Under the pieces are notes generated by a model. The model was not told the origin of the DNA, did not search any database, and saw only the letters and a program-made list of their open reading frames with translations. From assembly GCA_019925795.1 (NCBI GenBank), contig CM034312.1, forward strand, positions 83,207,528 through 83,271,527: a stretch of 64,000 nucleotides of DNA, in the 5' to 3' direction. Both the position numbers and the translations under genes were made by a program. Shown piece by piece: positions 24,793 through 36,906 of the stretch (position 1 is the first letter of the stretch; each line of letters opens with the position of its first letter). Source of the stretch: Dendrobium chrysotoxum (lineage: Eukaryota; Streptophyta; Magnoliopsida; Asparagales; Orchidaceae).

Positions 24793-27700
24793 CGTAGTTC
24801 CTGATTGGGGGTAATTTTTTCTCCAACCTCAAAAGATCGTTCATGTTAACATCCTGACATCAGCTATTACTGCATTAATTTCATGAGAATTAAATATGGA
24901 CTGGGAGGTAACCTTGATAATAGTTATGATAAAAAAGATTCATCTAACTCTTTCAATATTCAAGATGATATATTGGGATCATAAAGCTTCTAGCAAATGC
25001 AACGATGCTTTCAATAATTTTTAAGCTTTATATAGTCCATAGCTAGACTTCTACTCATTGAGCAAGGTCTTAATCTCGACCTAAAAATTATAGTAATGGT
25101 CTAAAGATAGATCATTCTTTACCTTTAATTCAAGATACACGTGTCATTCTCCCCCTCCCAATCAAGAATGATCAATCCTAGTGGGGTTCGATTTGACCTC
25201 TTTCATATAGGTTAATGTCATTGAGCATCACTCTAACATACAATCTCAGATAGGTCAAATATCCTAGAAGGATGTCAATCAAATCATAAAATTCTTGATT
25301 AGAGAAATACATAATATTTATTATGTTTGAATCACTAGATGATCAATCCCAGGGGGATTCGATCTGATCTCTTCTATATAGATTAGCGTCATTAAGTAGC
25401 GCTCTGACATACAACCTTAGATAGGTCAAACATCCTAGGAGGATGTCAATCAAATTATAAAATCTTTGATTCAAGAAGTACACAATCTTTATTGTGTCTC
25501 AATCACTGGATGATCAATCCCAGCTGGATTAGATCTGATCGCTTCCATACAGGTTAATATCATCGAGCAGCGCTCTGACATTTATCCTCAGATAAGTCAT
25601 ATATCATTGGTGGATTCTATCGACCTCTTTCATACATGTTAATATCATCGATCAGCGCTCTGATATACAGCCTCGTATAGGTCATATATTCTTAGTGGAT
25701 TTTATCGACCTCTTTTACATAGGTTAATGTCATCGAGTAATGCTCTAACAAATAACCTCTGATAGATCATACATCATTTGTGGATTCTCTCGACTTATTT
25801 CATAGAAGTTGATGTCATCGAATAATGCTCTGACAAATAACCTCATATATGTCAAATATCCATTATGAATTTCTCTCAACCTATTAATTTCATTGAATAA
25901 TGTTCTGAATGGACAACATTCTCTCCAGAAAGATTCTATGAACGTAAGTGGTTGATAAAGTCATCACTCATACAAAAACTTTAGTAGGCTAAAAAACCTC
26001 AAAAGGTAATATATCAAAATATATCTCGAAGATGCATAAACAAGTTAATTTTCTTTGGGGGACAAGTTCATTTCAAATAAAAAATAAGCATCAAGCTCAG
26101 GCAAATCCATATACAATATCATTGAATTTATATAGCAAAATTTTACATCAGGTTCAATTGAACATTCATTTTCATCAGAAGCTAAAATTAAAATTACATC
26201 AGCATCATCTGTACAAGTTAATGTCATCAAGCAATAAACAACTTCAAAAAAGTCAAATAACCTTGGAGTATTACATTGATATCTTCTCAACTGTACATTG
26301 AAGCATCTTCTAAAACTTCTTCTTCAAAGAAAGATTATAACCTGATCATCATTAGGCCTCCAGTCAATTGACACTATTGTGTGTAGCTAGACTACTAACA
26401 GGGCACACTACTTTGACCCCTTTCATTAAGGATATCTGATGTCCGCACATACTAGTATGAATGCATATTGCCTTTAGCAGAATGCAACTTGACCACCGCC
26501 ATCATCGATTCACTTCATATCAACCATCTAAGGCTTCTCGCTCAACTACCATTAGTGGCATACCCTCGAACAATCTCCTTCACTCTCCACCTGGCCGTTG
26601 ACTACAACCAAATTTCATCCTGATCACTGATCGTCTTCAGATTTTCGCTCAAACCACATCAAAATTTTTCCCATCTACTGATAATCACCAACTCTTCTCC
26701 CAGGTGTTATTACCGCCAGATCTTCTCAAATCACCCTCGCATGCAAGAGGTAGGTGATCTTCATCTGTCAAGGGCAGACTATTAAGAGAGTAAACACTCA
26801 TCGTGACTTTCTTACACAAAAGAGGGGCATTAAAGCTTGATGGGGGATGTCACCTATCTCAGGCAGTAGAATGCCTCTAATGTAAAAAGAGAGCCAAAGG
26901 AGAAGAGAATGGAAGGAAGAGAAAGTTCCTTCCACATTAAAGATGCGCACTGAAATTGGATAGGGGATGCCATTTATCAAAAATAATGGAAAGCCTCCAA
27001 AGTAAGAAGAAAAATGAGAAAGAATGAAAGAAAGACTGAAAACTCTAACTTCTACATAAGAGGTGGACACTTGTACCTGATAGGAGATGCCACATATTCA
27101 AGACAGTGGAAGGCCTCAACTATAAGAAAATTAGAGGAAGAAGGGAGAAGGAGAAGAGGGCAAAAAAACTCTCTTTCTTAAAAAAAAAGAAAAGGGATCC
27201 CACATAAAACAAAAAGAGAGAAAATTAAAAAAAAATTCTCCAAATAAAAATAGTTATCTGTTTAGAAAAAAAAGTTATGTATAAAAGAGGCGGGCGGTAT
27301 TGTACCGCCGCCCACTCTTAAATAAAAAATAAAAGGGAAATTTACATACATACCACTATATACATATCAATTTACATATCTAACACCTAATTTATTAATA
27401 CTACACTTATACCACTCAAATCCCTATTTCACCTCATTTCTACCACTCCGTCTACGGCATACATCACGACGTCTTCTTCCCGCCGAAATACCATCTTTGC
27501 GCCAAATGTTTCGTGAAATTGCTGCCGTCTGTCCCCGCGTTCTGCTTCTCCCCGCGTTCTACTTCTCCCCACGATCTGCTTCGCCCGACGTTTGGCGAAC
27601 TGTATACCTCCGACCTGCCAGCGTTCTGCTTCTTCCCGCGATCTGCTTCGCCCGACGTTTGGCGAACTGCATACCTCCGACCTGCCGGCGTTTTGCTTCC

Positions 27701-29401
27701 CAGGTTTGGTTTTACCGCATTATGCTTCCGGCGTTCGTCGTTTTGTAGGTTAGCTATACTCGTTTAGCAGTAAGATGACCGGATGATAAGGTGGATGAAA
27801 GTATACCTGTTATGAATGTTGCCAATGGAGTAAGCCATGCTCGTTTGTAATTATCAAGTTGAGCTTACTGGGATTGTTTCATATTATGATCCATCAGGAA
27901 AAGTGATAAAATGGATTGTACTGAATTTGGTTCTTTGAAGAGATTATTTTTGTATGTACTTTAGTGGAACTGTATCAAGAATAGGTAGTAGCTATCTTAA
28001 GGATTCTTTGGTTCAATATTACCTTAATTTTAGTGTTTTCTATGTGGCACTATAATGTACATGGGGGGATAAATTTTGGTTCATTGTTATAGTTTTGAAG
28101 ATCTAGAATGATGGATTATCCTAGGATAACTGTTTTGTTTTTGTTTAGCAGTAAAAGAAGTTTTAATTGATTCAACAGTTTCCCTGACTTTGAACACGTT
28201 ATGCTTCAGATAAACTACAAAATAGTTAAGAAACTGGAATAATTGCATCTAGCAAACAATCTCTACAACGCTCATCAACAAAGGGCAAATATTAACTGAA
28301 GAAACTGGAAGATGGACGAGTACCTGCAACGGAGAGAGGAGCGGATCCAGACGATTCCGCGAGAAGAGCAGCGAAGAAGATAGGCACCTCGCAAAAAAGA
28401 GAAGCAGCGAGGAAGATATGCAGCTCGCGAGAGGAGCAGTGAGTGAGAGGATTCCACGAGAAGAAAGAAACTTGAATAACTGCATCTAGCTAACAATCTC
28501 TACAACGCTCATCAACAAAGGGCAAATATTAACCGAAGAAACTAAAAGATGGAAGAGCACCTGCAACTGGCAAGAGGAGCGGATCTCCGCGAGAAGAGCA
28601 GTGAGAGGATTCCACAAGAAGAAGCAGATCCAGAGCAGTTAGGGATTGCCGAATGAAAAAACAGGCGCTCTCGCGAACAGCTCACACGGGAGACAGAGTG
28701 AGCGATGCCATTGACGAAGTGGTATTTTTGTTGTCAAAAGACTATTTGGATGATAGTAATGTAATATTTAAAAATTGGGTGTTAAAAATGTAATATCCAA
28801 GAAATAAAATGGTATGTATGTAAATTTCCCAAAAAAAAAAAGCAACCGGGCCCACGCACAAAAAAAAAATTATAATGGCAACCGGTTATAGGCTGCACAG
28901 GCGCCTTTTCGCCTCCGGCAAGGGTGTTGTTTTATAATAATATCATAACTATTATGACATCCTCCAACAGAAACTTTTAATCATATTTATAATAGTATAA
29001 CTATGTCTTAATAAGATTTATGGCCTGTAAATAATGACCACTATTTACAATTATATTATTCTCATTAATTGAAGAATAGTCTAACTTTTTAAATTGTAAA
29101 TCGAAGACGATATACATAGTTATATCTTATAACTGGATATGACTAAACTAAAACCACTTATATTTCATCACGTTTGAAAATAATGTTGCAACTATCTAAA
29201 ATACATTATTTATAATCATAAATTGTTATAAAAATAAATTTATATGATCTCCTTCTGATCCTTTTCGAGGTATTCGGGACCTCCATGACCGAGTTCGGGT
29301 TATTCTATAGTTTCAAATCTTGTGCAAAATTTTCCAGAAGGCTGTAATGCGTATTTTCGGACTTTTGGAACTTCGATTTTCGAAAATAGGGGGGACAACG
29401 G
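24793..29401 (+). mobile_element. non-coding internal region of the old gypsy element
   Basis: No gag or pol is visible, so the element is non-autonomous or heavily deleted. It contains tandem arrays: 25169-25610 with a ~172-bp unit (GATCAATCC...GATGTCAATCAAAT), 25611-25910 with a shorter ~85-bp unit (TGGATT(C/T)T(A/C)TCGACCT...), and 26817-27180 with about three ~120-bp units (GATGGGGGATG...AATGCCTC). A Mutator-like element is inserted at 27335-28830. The 28840-29400 part is AT-rich with no feature. Confidence 0.65.
27335..28830. mobile_element. Mutator-like element, non-autonomous
   Basis: The ends are perfect inverted copies: GGGAAATTTACATACATACC at the left and its complement at the right. 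Weaker inverted similarity extends inward for over 100 bases (TAACACC(T/C)AATTT, CA(C/T)TTATACCACTCAAAT-like). The flanks AAAATAAAA and AAAAAAAAA fit a 9-bp target duplication with one mismatch. Inside are a GC-rich stretch with a ~75-bp tandem duplication (27566-27700, CTGCTTCGCCCGACGTTTGG) and a second tandem duplication (about 28240-28345 and 28470-28580). No transposase is seen. Short frames inside are not convincing genes. Confidence 0.72.
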
Positions 29402-29608
29402 TCATATCTTCAAAAAATTATCTTGATCAGGCACGAATCTTGAGGCAAAATCAAGTCGAAAATTTTCAAAATTAAATTTGGAATTGTATGAACTCTGATT
29501 TTAGCAAACTTATAGTTGAACTGAACGCCTCGAAAAGATAAACTCAACGACACCAAATTTGACTCAACCCGAGTCCAAATGGGTCCAAATTGAAGACTTA
29601 AAGCATCT
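29402..29608 (+). mobile_element. 3' LTR of the old gypsy element, cut short
   Basis: It matches the first ~200 bases of LTR copies A and B (ATTATCTTGATCAGGCACGA, CTTGAGGCAAAATCAAG, TGACTCAACCCGAGTCCAAA) and stops abruptly at 29608, where the large minus-strand element begins. The remainder should lie to the right of that element, outside the window. Confidence 0.8.
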
Positions 29609-32600
29609 TGTGGACCTCCGAAAGGACAACAGACACCATCGCCCCGCGAGGGGAGACAGTATCTGGCCAATGGAAGGGCATATTCGATCATGCATACGAT
29701 TAACCATTGAGGATAGTGGCTCTCACCAGCACACCCCGATGGGTAATAATATATATGATCTGATCGTAACGGGTTTCCCCCACCCGATACATTAGCTCGA
29801 ATGGGGTTTATTTGAGAGTGGGATTCGGTTTCCCACGGGCGCAAGCCCCCGTGGTTAATTACATCTCAAGCCGGGGCCTGAGAATACTCTCGATTAAGGA
29901 TTCTACATTATTCTTTCTAAATTGGGATTGGCATATAGGGGGAAGACTAGGAAGTCCTACGCGAAGGGAAAGAGAGGTTCGACTAGGCTTAGTCAACATG
30001 CACGGCTCACATCAGCATCCGGAGGGACTAAGGTAGTGAGAAGAAACTGGAGAAAAATAAATAAATCATGCACTCAGAGCATGCAGGAGAGAAAGATGGA
30101 GGTGGCGTCATCCACGTGACGCAGATATGTAGGGTTTAGGGCCTCTGGAAGACAGAAGACCTACCTACTGATGAGGCGTACTACGGAACAATAGTAGCCT
30201 TGAATCCTGAATCTATGGTGGGTTTAGTGTTCTACGCAACACTAACACCCGTGTCCCAACTAATGCAATGCAAAACCTGGACTTACCCCGGCCTGGAAGG
30301 GGGAGCCAGCTAACCACCTAGTCGCTTCAAAACCATGTTGTCCAGTCATTTAATGAAAGATGGGTGGGTAGGTTATGGTTCTTGGAAGTAGGGCCGACAT
30401 CTAGAGAATTTCCTAATTGGCCCCAGACTGATGTTGGGTGAATGCTTCTAGAGCTAATGCAATTAAAATTTTGATTTAGTTAGTTTCTAATGCAATGCAT
30501 GCTAGTTAAAGTATCCAAATCAGGTATGCACAGAACTTTAAAAAGGCTTATAAAATAATTTTTTAGAATTAGACTGGGCTTCCCCAGGTCCGGCACCTCA
30601 TCCTCATAGGTCAGATTATCCGGACTCTACCCACGGGCGGGGAAGTGTCTTATAGAAGGAAAGAGAGAAATGCAACGATATGCATGCTACCCCGGACGAT
30701 TCCGGCAATTCCCTAGGTCGTTAAGTTTCTAAATTATTTAAATCTTAAAATTTGAATGTTTAGTTGGGAGTAGAAAAAGTTTTAGTCCTTAAAGAGCCTA
30801 ACGAAATCCAGGCTAAAACAAAAGCGACATGCAAAACGCCAAGAAACTAAGAAAAGCAAACAATCCTAGAGGCACACAATCATAAAACACATCAAAATTA
30901 TTCAAACAAATTAATAAATGTCCATAGGCCAACTGCCCTTAATTACAACCCAGGGTCTGCAGAAAATTAAAGTGGCCGGGCACCACTGCCAACAACCCGG
31001 ATTTCTAATCCTAAGACTGACGCAAGTTATTTTGAGTGGGATACACTTGGTCTTCATCTTCTTGATCTTCTCTTTCTTAGACTCCTTGGATCTGAGCTCC
31101 CTCGGACTCCTTGGACCTCAGCTTCCTTGGACTCCTCGGGTAGTAGAATAATCCAGATTTGAATTCCCAAACAGAAAAGGACTATCCTCATATTGGGTGT
31201 CCTTTTCTCTTTGGGCATCCAACCTTTGGATTCTTGTATCCCCACTCAAAATAAACTTTCACAACTCAATACCAAGTTACAAACCATTTACATTAAATGA
31301 AAGCAGTAAATCTAGACTCTCCTGCAAGGTTATCCTAATAAAAAAAATCAACCCAAGCAATTTTATATTATCCCAAGCAATTTATATAGAAATGAAAATA
31401 CTCATCACAGCCACACTTGGCCATGCTCTTAAATGTTTGAGGGCTAAGCAAGCTCTGAAGCACCTGTAGCAATTTATAATGATTTTCAATTAGCCCTCAT
31501 TTATTTAGGGGGGCTGAGCAATTTCTGAAGCACCTGCATAAAACAGCATTAATTTTTAAATCATGATTATTGCCCCCCTTATATTTAACGCTGCATGAGC
31601 ATGGCCACCTGCAGAAAACATCATTAGTATCAACCTCGATCCTAACATATGGGTAGTCTATCGTGCAATCACATCAATTCCCAGAGTGCAGTAAAAGTAA
31701 ACAAACACACCAATAGTTCAATCACAACATGCAATGAAATCCGGAAAACTCGGCACGCAGCAGAAAAGTAAACACCGGCCTAACCTAAGCCTAGAAGTGG
31801 TGCCCTAGCAAACAATTCTACAGTGTGTGTAAAAGCCTGTGTGGCTGAGGTAGATCCTAAGCTGGGTAGTTAGTTACAATTGCCTACTGTCCAAGTTTAT
31901 TGTAGGTCTGAAAGGAAATTTTAATTAAAGTATAAATATTAGCAAATTAAGATCCATTTTATTTGATTTGGTATTTAGGTCAGTTTTAATGCTTAGGGTA
32001 ATAATATTAAAAGTTTAAATTGCATTAGTGAGTTTTAGGGGGTTCGGGGTCCACCTATACACTAAGCAAAAGAGGGTCTAAAATTAACTTTTTGATTAGA
32101 GGGTATCTATAACCAGCTAATATTTCTATAAAATGCTAGGCCTTAACCTGATCAATTAGACAGTTAGTATGCCCGATTTGGATTTTTTCTATCAAAAGTT
32201 ATGAATTTCTGAAGTTTTGGTCTCGTTTTGAACTAAGTTTGACCGGATTGTTGAATTTTTTTATTTAAGTTGATTTATGAAATTTTAATATTTTTAATAA
32301 ATACTATACCCTAATGTGAGTTGAATGCCTTTGAGTTTGCTGGGTTTGGAGTTTCCTACGCAAAGTTATGAATTTTAGAAGTTTCGGGCCCTAGACTGTA
32401 GGCTACGGTTGACCGAAGAGTTGACTTTTTATTTTAGGTTGATTTCTGGACACCTAATATTTTTAACAAATACTAGACCTTAATTAGAGTTAGGTGCCTT
32501 TTAGTTTGCCCATTTTGGAATTTTCTGTAATTAGTTATGATTTTTAGAAGTTGGGACAATTAAAGGAATTATCGAAATTGCCTAATTAGGGGTATTTTGG

Positions 32601-33270
32601 GGGTTTTGGCCCAAATCAGCTCCAAACTGATTGGAATCACCCCCAAAGGTCAGAAATGACCTAAGAAGGTGTTCCCAAGTGTTTGGGGAAAATCTGGGAT
32701 TTTTAATAATTTTTAATGATTTAATTAAGGCAAAAAGGTGATTTTTGATTAAGGTTGAATTAAGGTCCAGATTAAGGTCCAATTAAGGGGCCCTAATTAT
32801 CCAAGGTTGGGGAATGAATTTTGGAGAGTTTGAGGTATTATGGGTATTTTTCTGATTTAAAATGGATTTATTAGATTTTTCTGAAGTTTCTAAGGCTTAA
32901 TTAACGGGTAAATTAGGGTTTGCTAATTAAGTGTTTTAAAGAGTTCAGAAAATTCTTAGAAAATTTTGAGGGGTTTAGGATGTCACTATGTTTAAGTGTT
33001 TCAAATTTCAAGTCATTTGGAGCTATACCCTAATTCCTGGAATTTTTCTAAGTTCACTAGACGATCCTTAATTGTTGTCCTTAGGGTGTCACTACGTTAT
33101 ATAAGAATGAAATGAAGTAACTAACCCTTAGGCATAATACAGAGGGTAAATGCAGCAAATATAAACACACCAAACCATGTCCTTAGATCTAGGAGAGCCT
33201 AGGCTACGTGCTTGTGCAACCTACACATGCAAGGACTACGAAAACACTAAGTAAAGAAACATAATGAAGT

Positions 33271-33307
33271 GATTAGTGAATGATTGGGACACAATCATTC
33301 ACTAATC
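33271..33307. repeat. perfect hairpin in LTR
   Basis: Arms GATTAGTGAATGATTG and CAATCATTCACTAATC are exact complements around a 5-base loop. The same hairpin occurs unchanged in the right LTR (about 62335-62371). It lies in the transcribed R-U5 part. Confidence 0.85.
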
Positions 33308-33879
33308 CTTCTCCCACATGAATTCTGTTCACATATAGGTCCTAGGTTTAAAATTTCATCGAAGGTGGACCTCCCAAAATTAAAGGATTTAAATAATATG
33401 TAATTTTAAAATCATCTTTAAAATACATAAATATTATAATAATAAAATAAATTTGAAAAAATAAGATAATTGAAAATACTTCATTTCATAAGTATAGGAG
33501 ATCTACCAACCACCAAGGGGGTTTTAAAATAATTTTTATTATTAAAATAATTATTTATATTAATTAAATATTATTTAAATAATTAAATAACATAGGAATA
33601 CAGAAAACATCCAGAAATGACAGAATCACATACAGGGAATAATTTTAAGTTAAAATTCATATTTTTCTGAAAAGTTTAAGGTATTGTGCGTCAAAATCCG
33701 ATTTAAAATGACAAAGTTATGAATTTTCGAAGTTAAATAGGTTTAAAGGTAATTTTTAAAATAATTTAAAATAATTAATATTTGAAAATAATTAATAATT
33801 TCAAAATAAATCAGATATAATAATATCTGAATTTTAAAATAAATAGTAATCAAAAATATTGTAATAATATAAATAAATA

Positions 33880-34344
33880 TTAATATTATCATGATACTAA
33901 TATAATAATATTATTATTAAAGATAGTAATAATATTATTAACTAAAAGAAAAAAAAATAATATTTTAATAATATTAATAATAATCAAATGCTAACATTAT
34001 AGTAATATAATCACTAACATAATAATAATATTATTAAAATAATAATATTATTATTAATTATAATATTATATTATAATAATATTAATAATAATAATAGTCA
34101 ATATTATAACAACATGATAATAATATTATTATTTATTATTATTTATAACATTAATATTATTACATGCTAATTATAATAATATACTAATATTATAATAATA
34201 TAATATTATTATTATCAAAGTAATAACATTATTACTCATTATAATATTAATATTATTATAATGCTAATAATAGTAATAACAGATTAAAATAGGTTTTAAA
34301 TAATAATAATAATAATAATATAATCATAATAATAAAAATAATAA

Positions 34345-34388
<44 letters not shown>

Positions 34389-34687
34389 TAGTTAAAATAA
34401 TTTAAAGTAATAACAATAATAATAATGATAATAATAATACTAATAATAATTAAGATGATTAAAATAATTAAAATAATGATAATAATAATAATATAATAAT
34501 AATAATAATTTAAAATAATCAAAGTGATTAAAATAATAATAATAACTATAATAATAATAATAATGACAATAATAATAATAATAATAATAATTAAAAAATA
34601 TTTAAAATAATAATAATAATAATAGTAATAATAGTAATAACATAATAATGATAATAATAATAATAATTAACAACTAAAGATAATTAC

Positions 34688-34718
<31 letters not shown>

Positions 34719-34930
34719 TAATCATAATAATAATATTATTAATATAATATTAATATTCATATAATAATAATATTATCAAAATAATAATAATGCTATTAAT
34801 AATAATATTGATATAATAATATTAAATAATGCTAAATTAATATTATAATAATATAACTATCATTATAGTAATAATAATACTATTAATATTATTATTAATA
34901 TTATTATAATAATATTAAATAATATTAAAT
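33880..34930. repeat. ~1-kb AAT/ATT microsatellite block
   Basis: Nearly pure runs and mixtures of AAT, ATT and related trinucleotides. It occurs in both LTRs (second copy about 62940 to the window end) with only small length differences, so it was already part of the element before insertion. The Ile-rich frames at 34256-34522 and 63321-63587 are translations of this microsatellite and not genes. Confidence 0.9.
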
Positions 34931-35072
34931 TTCAAAATACAATTTTCTGATTTAAAATATATTTAAAAAAAGAATTTTAAATTAAATAATATTAAAATAC
35001 CCCTTGGCGGCGGCGGCGACGGGAGCCACGTGTCAGCCTCCCATTCGCTGGCTCAAAACGCGGACACGTTTT

Positions 35073-35122
35073 CCAATCATTGGCAATGATTGCGCCGCCG
35101 CGCAATCATTGCCAATGATTGG
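35073..35122. repeat. 22-bp-arm hairpin, GC-rich LTR block
   Basis: The arm from 35073 (CCAATCATTGGCAATGATTG then CG) is the exact complement of the arm at 35101-35122, with the 6-base spacer CCGCCG. Each arm is itself almost palindromic. Nearby are GCAGCGAAGCGCTGC (35155-35172) and a stem-loop at 35273-35310. Confidence 0.85.
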
Positions 35123-35272
35123 CGGCGGCGGGCCCCGCGCTACTTAAAACGACGGCAGCGAAGCGCTGCCGTTAGATCCGCCGCTGCGCGGATCAACGGC
35201 TCAGATTGAGCCAGACGGGAGCAGTGACCGCGGGATCGGATCCGCGGTCGGACCTTAGCCGCGGAACGACGC

Positions 35273-35310
35273 GATCAGAACCGTTGATCGTAAAATCAAC
35301 GGTTCCGATC
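35273..35310. repeat. stem-loop conserved between two LTR families
   Basis: GATCAGAACCGTTGAT pairs with ATCAACGGTTCCGATC across the spacer CGTAAA, with 15 of 16 pairs. The related nested LTR has GATTTCAACCGTTGAT and ATCAACGGTTGAAATC at the matching place (53181-53218). It would lie in the leader of the element RNA. Confidence 0.75.
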
Positions 35311-35812
35311 AGACGTATCAGGCTGAATACGTAACCCGAAGCCCTAAACCTATTTTCGTCTCGTTCTCGCGATATACAAGATGGATTTAAATGAAATTTT
35401 AAACTTAGATCGTATACATGAAGAGCATTCATGTGGGGTGCAGATCTTGGATTAATACGCCCTAATTACTGTGTTAATTAACCTTAAGTATATCTAACTA
35501 GGGTTAAGGATTATACCTAATCCACACGGTGGATTCGAGCGATCTTGGGCTTGTTGAGCTTGTAGATTGTCCACGTACAATTCCTTAGTTGATCTCGAGC
35601 TCTGAAACACCCTCGATTGGACGGATAATGGCTTGGAACTTTTGGAGTCTCGGTTCGCCGGAGATCTCGCCGCCGGCGAGGTTCTGACGCCGGGTTTCGG
35701 TTGGGGAAGGTGGAGGAAGGTCGTGGGAACACTCTCACCGAATCTTCGAGTCTAAGGAAGTCTAGGGAGAGAGCAAGAGCAAAAAAGTCCTCTAAACAAC
35801 CCTAAATCAACC

Positions 35813-35820
35813 TATTTATA
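35813..35820 (-). promoter_or_regulatory. LTR TATA box
   Basis: TATAAATA within GGCTATAAATAGG on the minus strand, the coding strand of the element. RNA start would be expected about 30 bases downstream, near 35785. Downstream sequence (TCTTGCTCTCTCCC) is a typical CT-rich plant leader. Confidence 0.7.
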
Positions 35821-35954
35821 GCCTTAAGCCTTATATCAACGGCTAGGATCACATCTAGGGCTTAATTAGGAGGGAATCAGGGTTTGATGGGCCGTGGTTT
35901 GAGTCTAGCATGGATTATGAAAGAATTAGAGCTTTAAATGGCTCCTAATGGGTC

Positions 35955-36456
35955 ATATTGACCCATTATTGACTTGGGTTGACCAAGTTAACCATTGACT
36001 TGGTCAACCTAGTCAAATAGACCCACAAGATGAGGGGATTTGGTCCATGGGTCAAGGGATGGGCAAAGGTTTGATTCAAATTTGATTTGGGTTGATTTAG
36101 ACCCATTAGGGTCTATATGGGTCAACTTGGGTTGACCTGGTCAACCAGGTTGACCCAGGGCTAAGACCTAGGCCCAATGGGTCAAGCCTGACCCACTGAG
36201 TCCAGTGGAGGAGAGAATAGGGCTTGGAGAGCCCTGAATTGAGTTTGGATTTGATTTGAACTAGTTTAGACCTCTATGGGCCTAATGGGTCAACCTGGGT
36301 TGACCTGGTCAACCAGGTTGACCCAGGGCCTGGGTCTGGGCTCAGCAGACCTGGCTTGACTCCCTGGACCCACTAGGTTGGGTTCCAGGGTCTAGCCTGG
36401 TCAAATTTGACCAGGTCAACCCTTTGACCTAGGTCTAGGGAGAAACAGGGTCAACA
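35955..36456. promoter_or_regulatory. dense TTGAC (W-box) array in U3
   Basis: I count 22 TTGAC cores on the two strands in ~500 bp, nearly all TTGACC or TTGACT, the form bound by WRKY transcription factors. Many are arranged as palindromes such as GGTTGACCTGGTCAACC. About one would be expected by chance. The array lies just upstream of the minus-strand TATA box. Confidence 0.7.
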
Positions 36457-36475
36457 AACGGACCCCCAACAGGAG
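36457..36475 (-). other. probable polypurine tract region
   Basis: On the coding strand TGTTGGGGGTCCGTT comes directly before the 3' LTR start TGTTGACC. A TTGGGGG core at this place is usual in plant gypsy elements, though this tract is not a pure purine run. Confidence 0.45.
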
Positions 36476-36571
36476 TGGCGAACAAACTAGTGAACCGCTC
36501 GTGTTGGCGTTGACCGAATGTGATGAAAGAAGTAGAGTAATGGCCCAAGAAAAGGAGCACCAAAAGTGATG

Positions 36572-36765
36572 AGAGAAAGTAAAGGGGAATCTTCTCCTGG
36601 CCTTGCCTTACAGTAAGGGCAGGGCCGAGGAGAAAGTGAAAAGCAAAGTAGTAACAGGTCACAAAAAGGTGACAGAGTAAAAGGAAATCCCCTCCTCACC
36701 TTACCCTGTAGCAAGGGCAGAGCTGAGGGGGAGACCAAAAAAAGGTAAGGTAGTAAAGAAAACTA
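36572..36765. repeat. two ~100-bp tandem units
   Basis: Two diverged units share AAAGGGGAATC / AAAGGAAATC, CTCCT...CCTTGCCTTAC / CACCTTACCCTG, GTAAGGGCAG(G/A) / GCAAGGGCAGA and GAGGGGGAGA-like ends. Confidence 0.65.
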
Positions 36766-36906
36766 ACTATCCATCTGACCGTATCGAAACAACAGGATAG
36801 AAGGTGAAAGAGTGGTGAGGTATGCCTTCCAGGGACGCTGTCAGGCTCACTTGACCAAGTAAAGTCTGATGTCTGCTTGATCAGAGCAAAACAATCAGGG
36901 AAGAAG

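Larger units (their letters stand above)
29609..36456 (-). repeat. 3' LTR of the giant element (6,848 bp)
   Basis: The plus-strand ends are TGTGGACC and GGTCAACA, so on the coding strand the LTR runs TGTTGACC...GGTCCACA. The outer end is fixed by comparison with the second LTR. The inner end is inferred from the TG...CA rule and from the nested LTR, which also starts TGTTGACC. A TATAAATA box lies on the minus strand at 35813-35820, placing U3 at about 35785-36456 and R-U5 in the remaining ~6.2 kb, an unusually long leader. Parts: TTGAC-rich U3, GC-rich hairpin block (35005-35310), ~1 kb of AAT/ATT microsatellite (33880-34930), AT-rich remainder. Confidence 0.85.

Noticed and set aside
29559..31469. 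Several short frames repeated at 58674-60533
   Set aside because: They lie in the LTRs and repeat because the LTRs are duplicated; no motif supports a protein.
34256..34522. Ile/Tyr-rich frame (also at 63321-63587)
   Set aside because: Translation of an ATT/TAT microsatellite.
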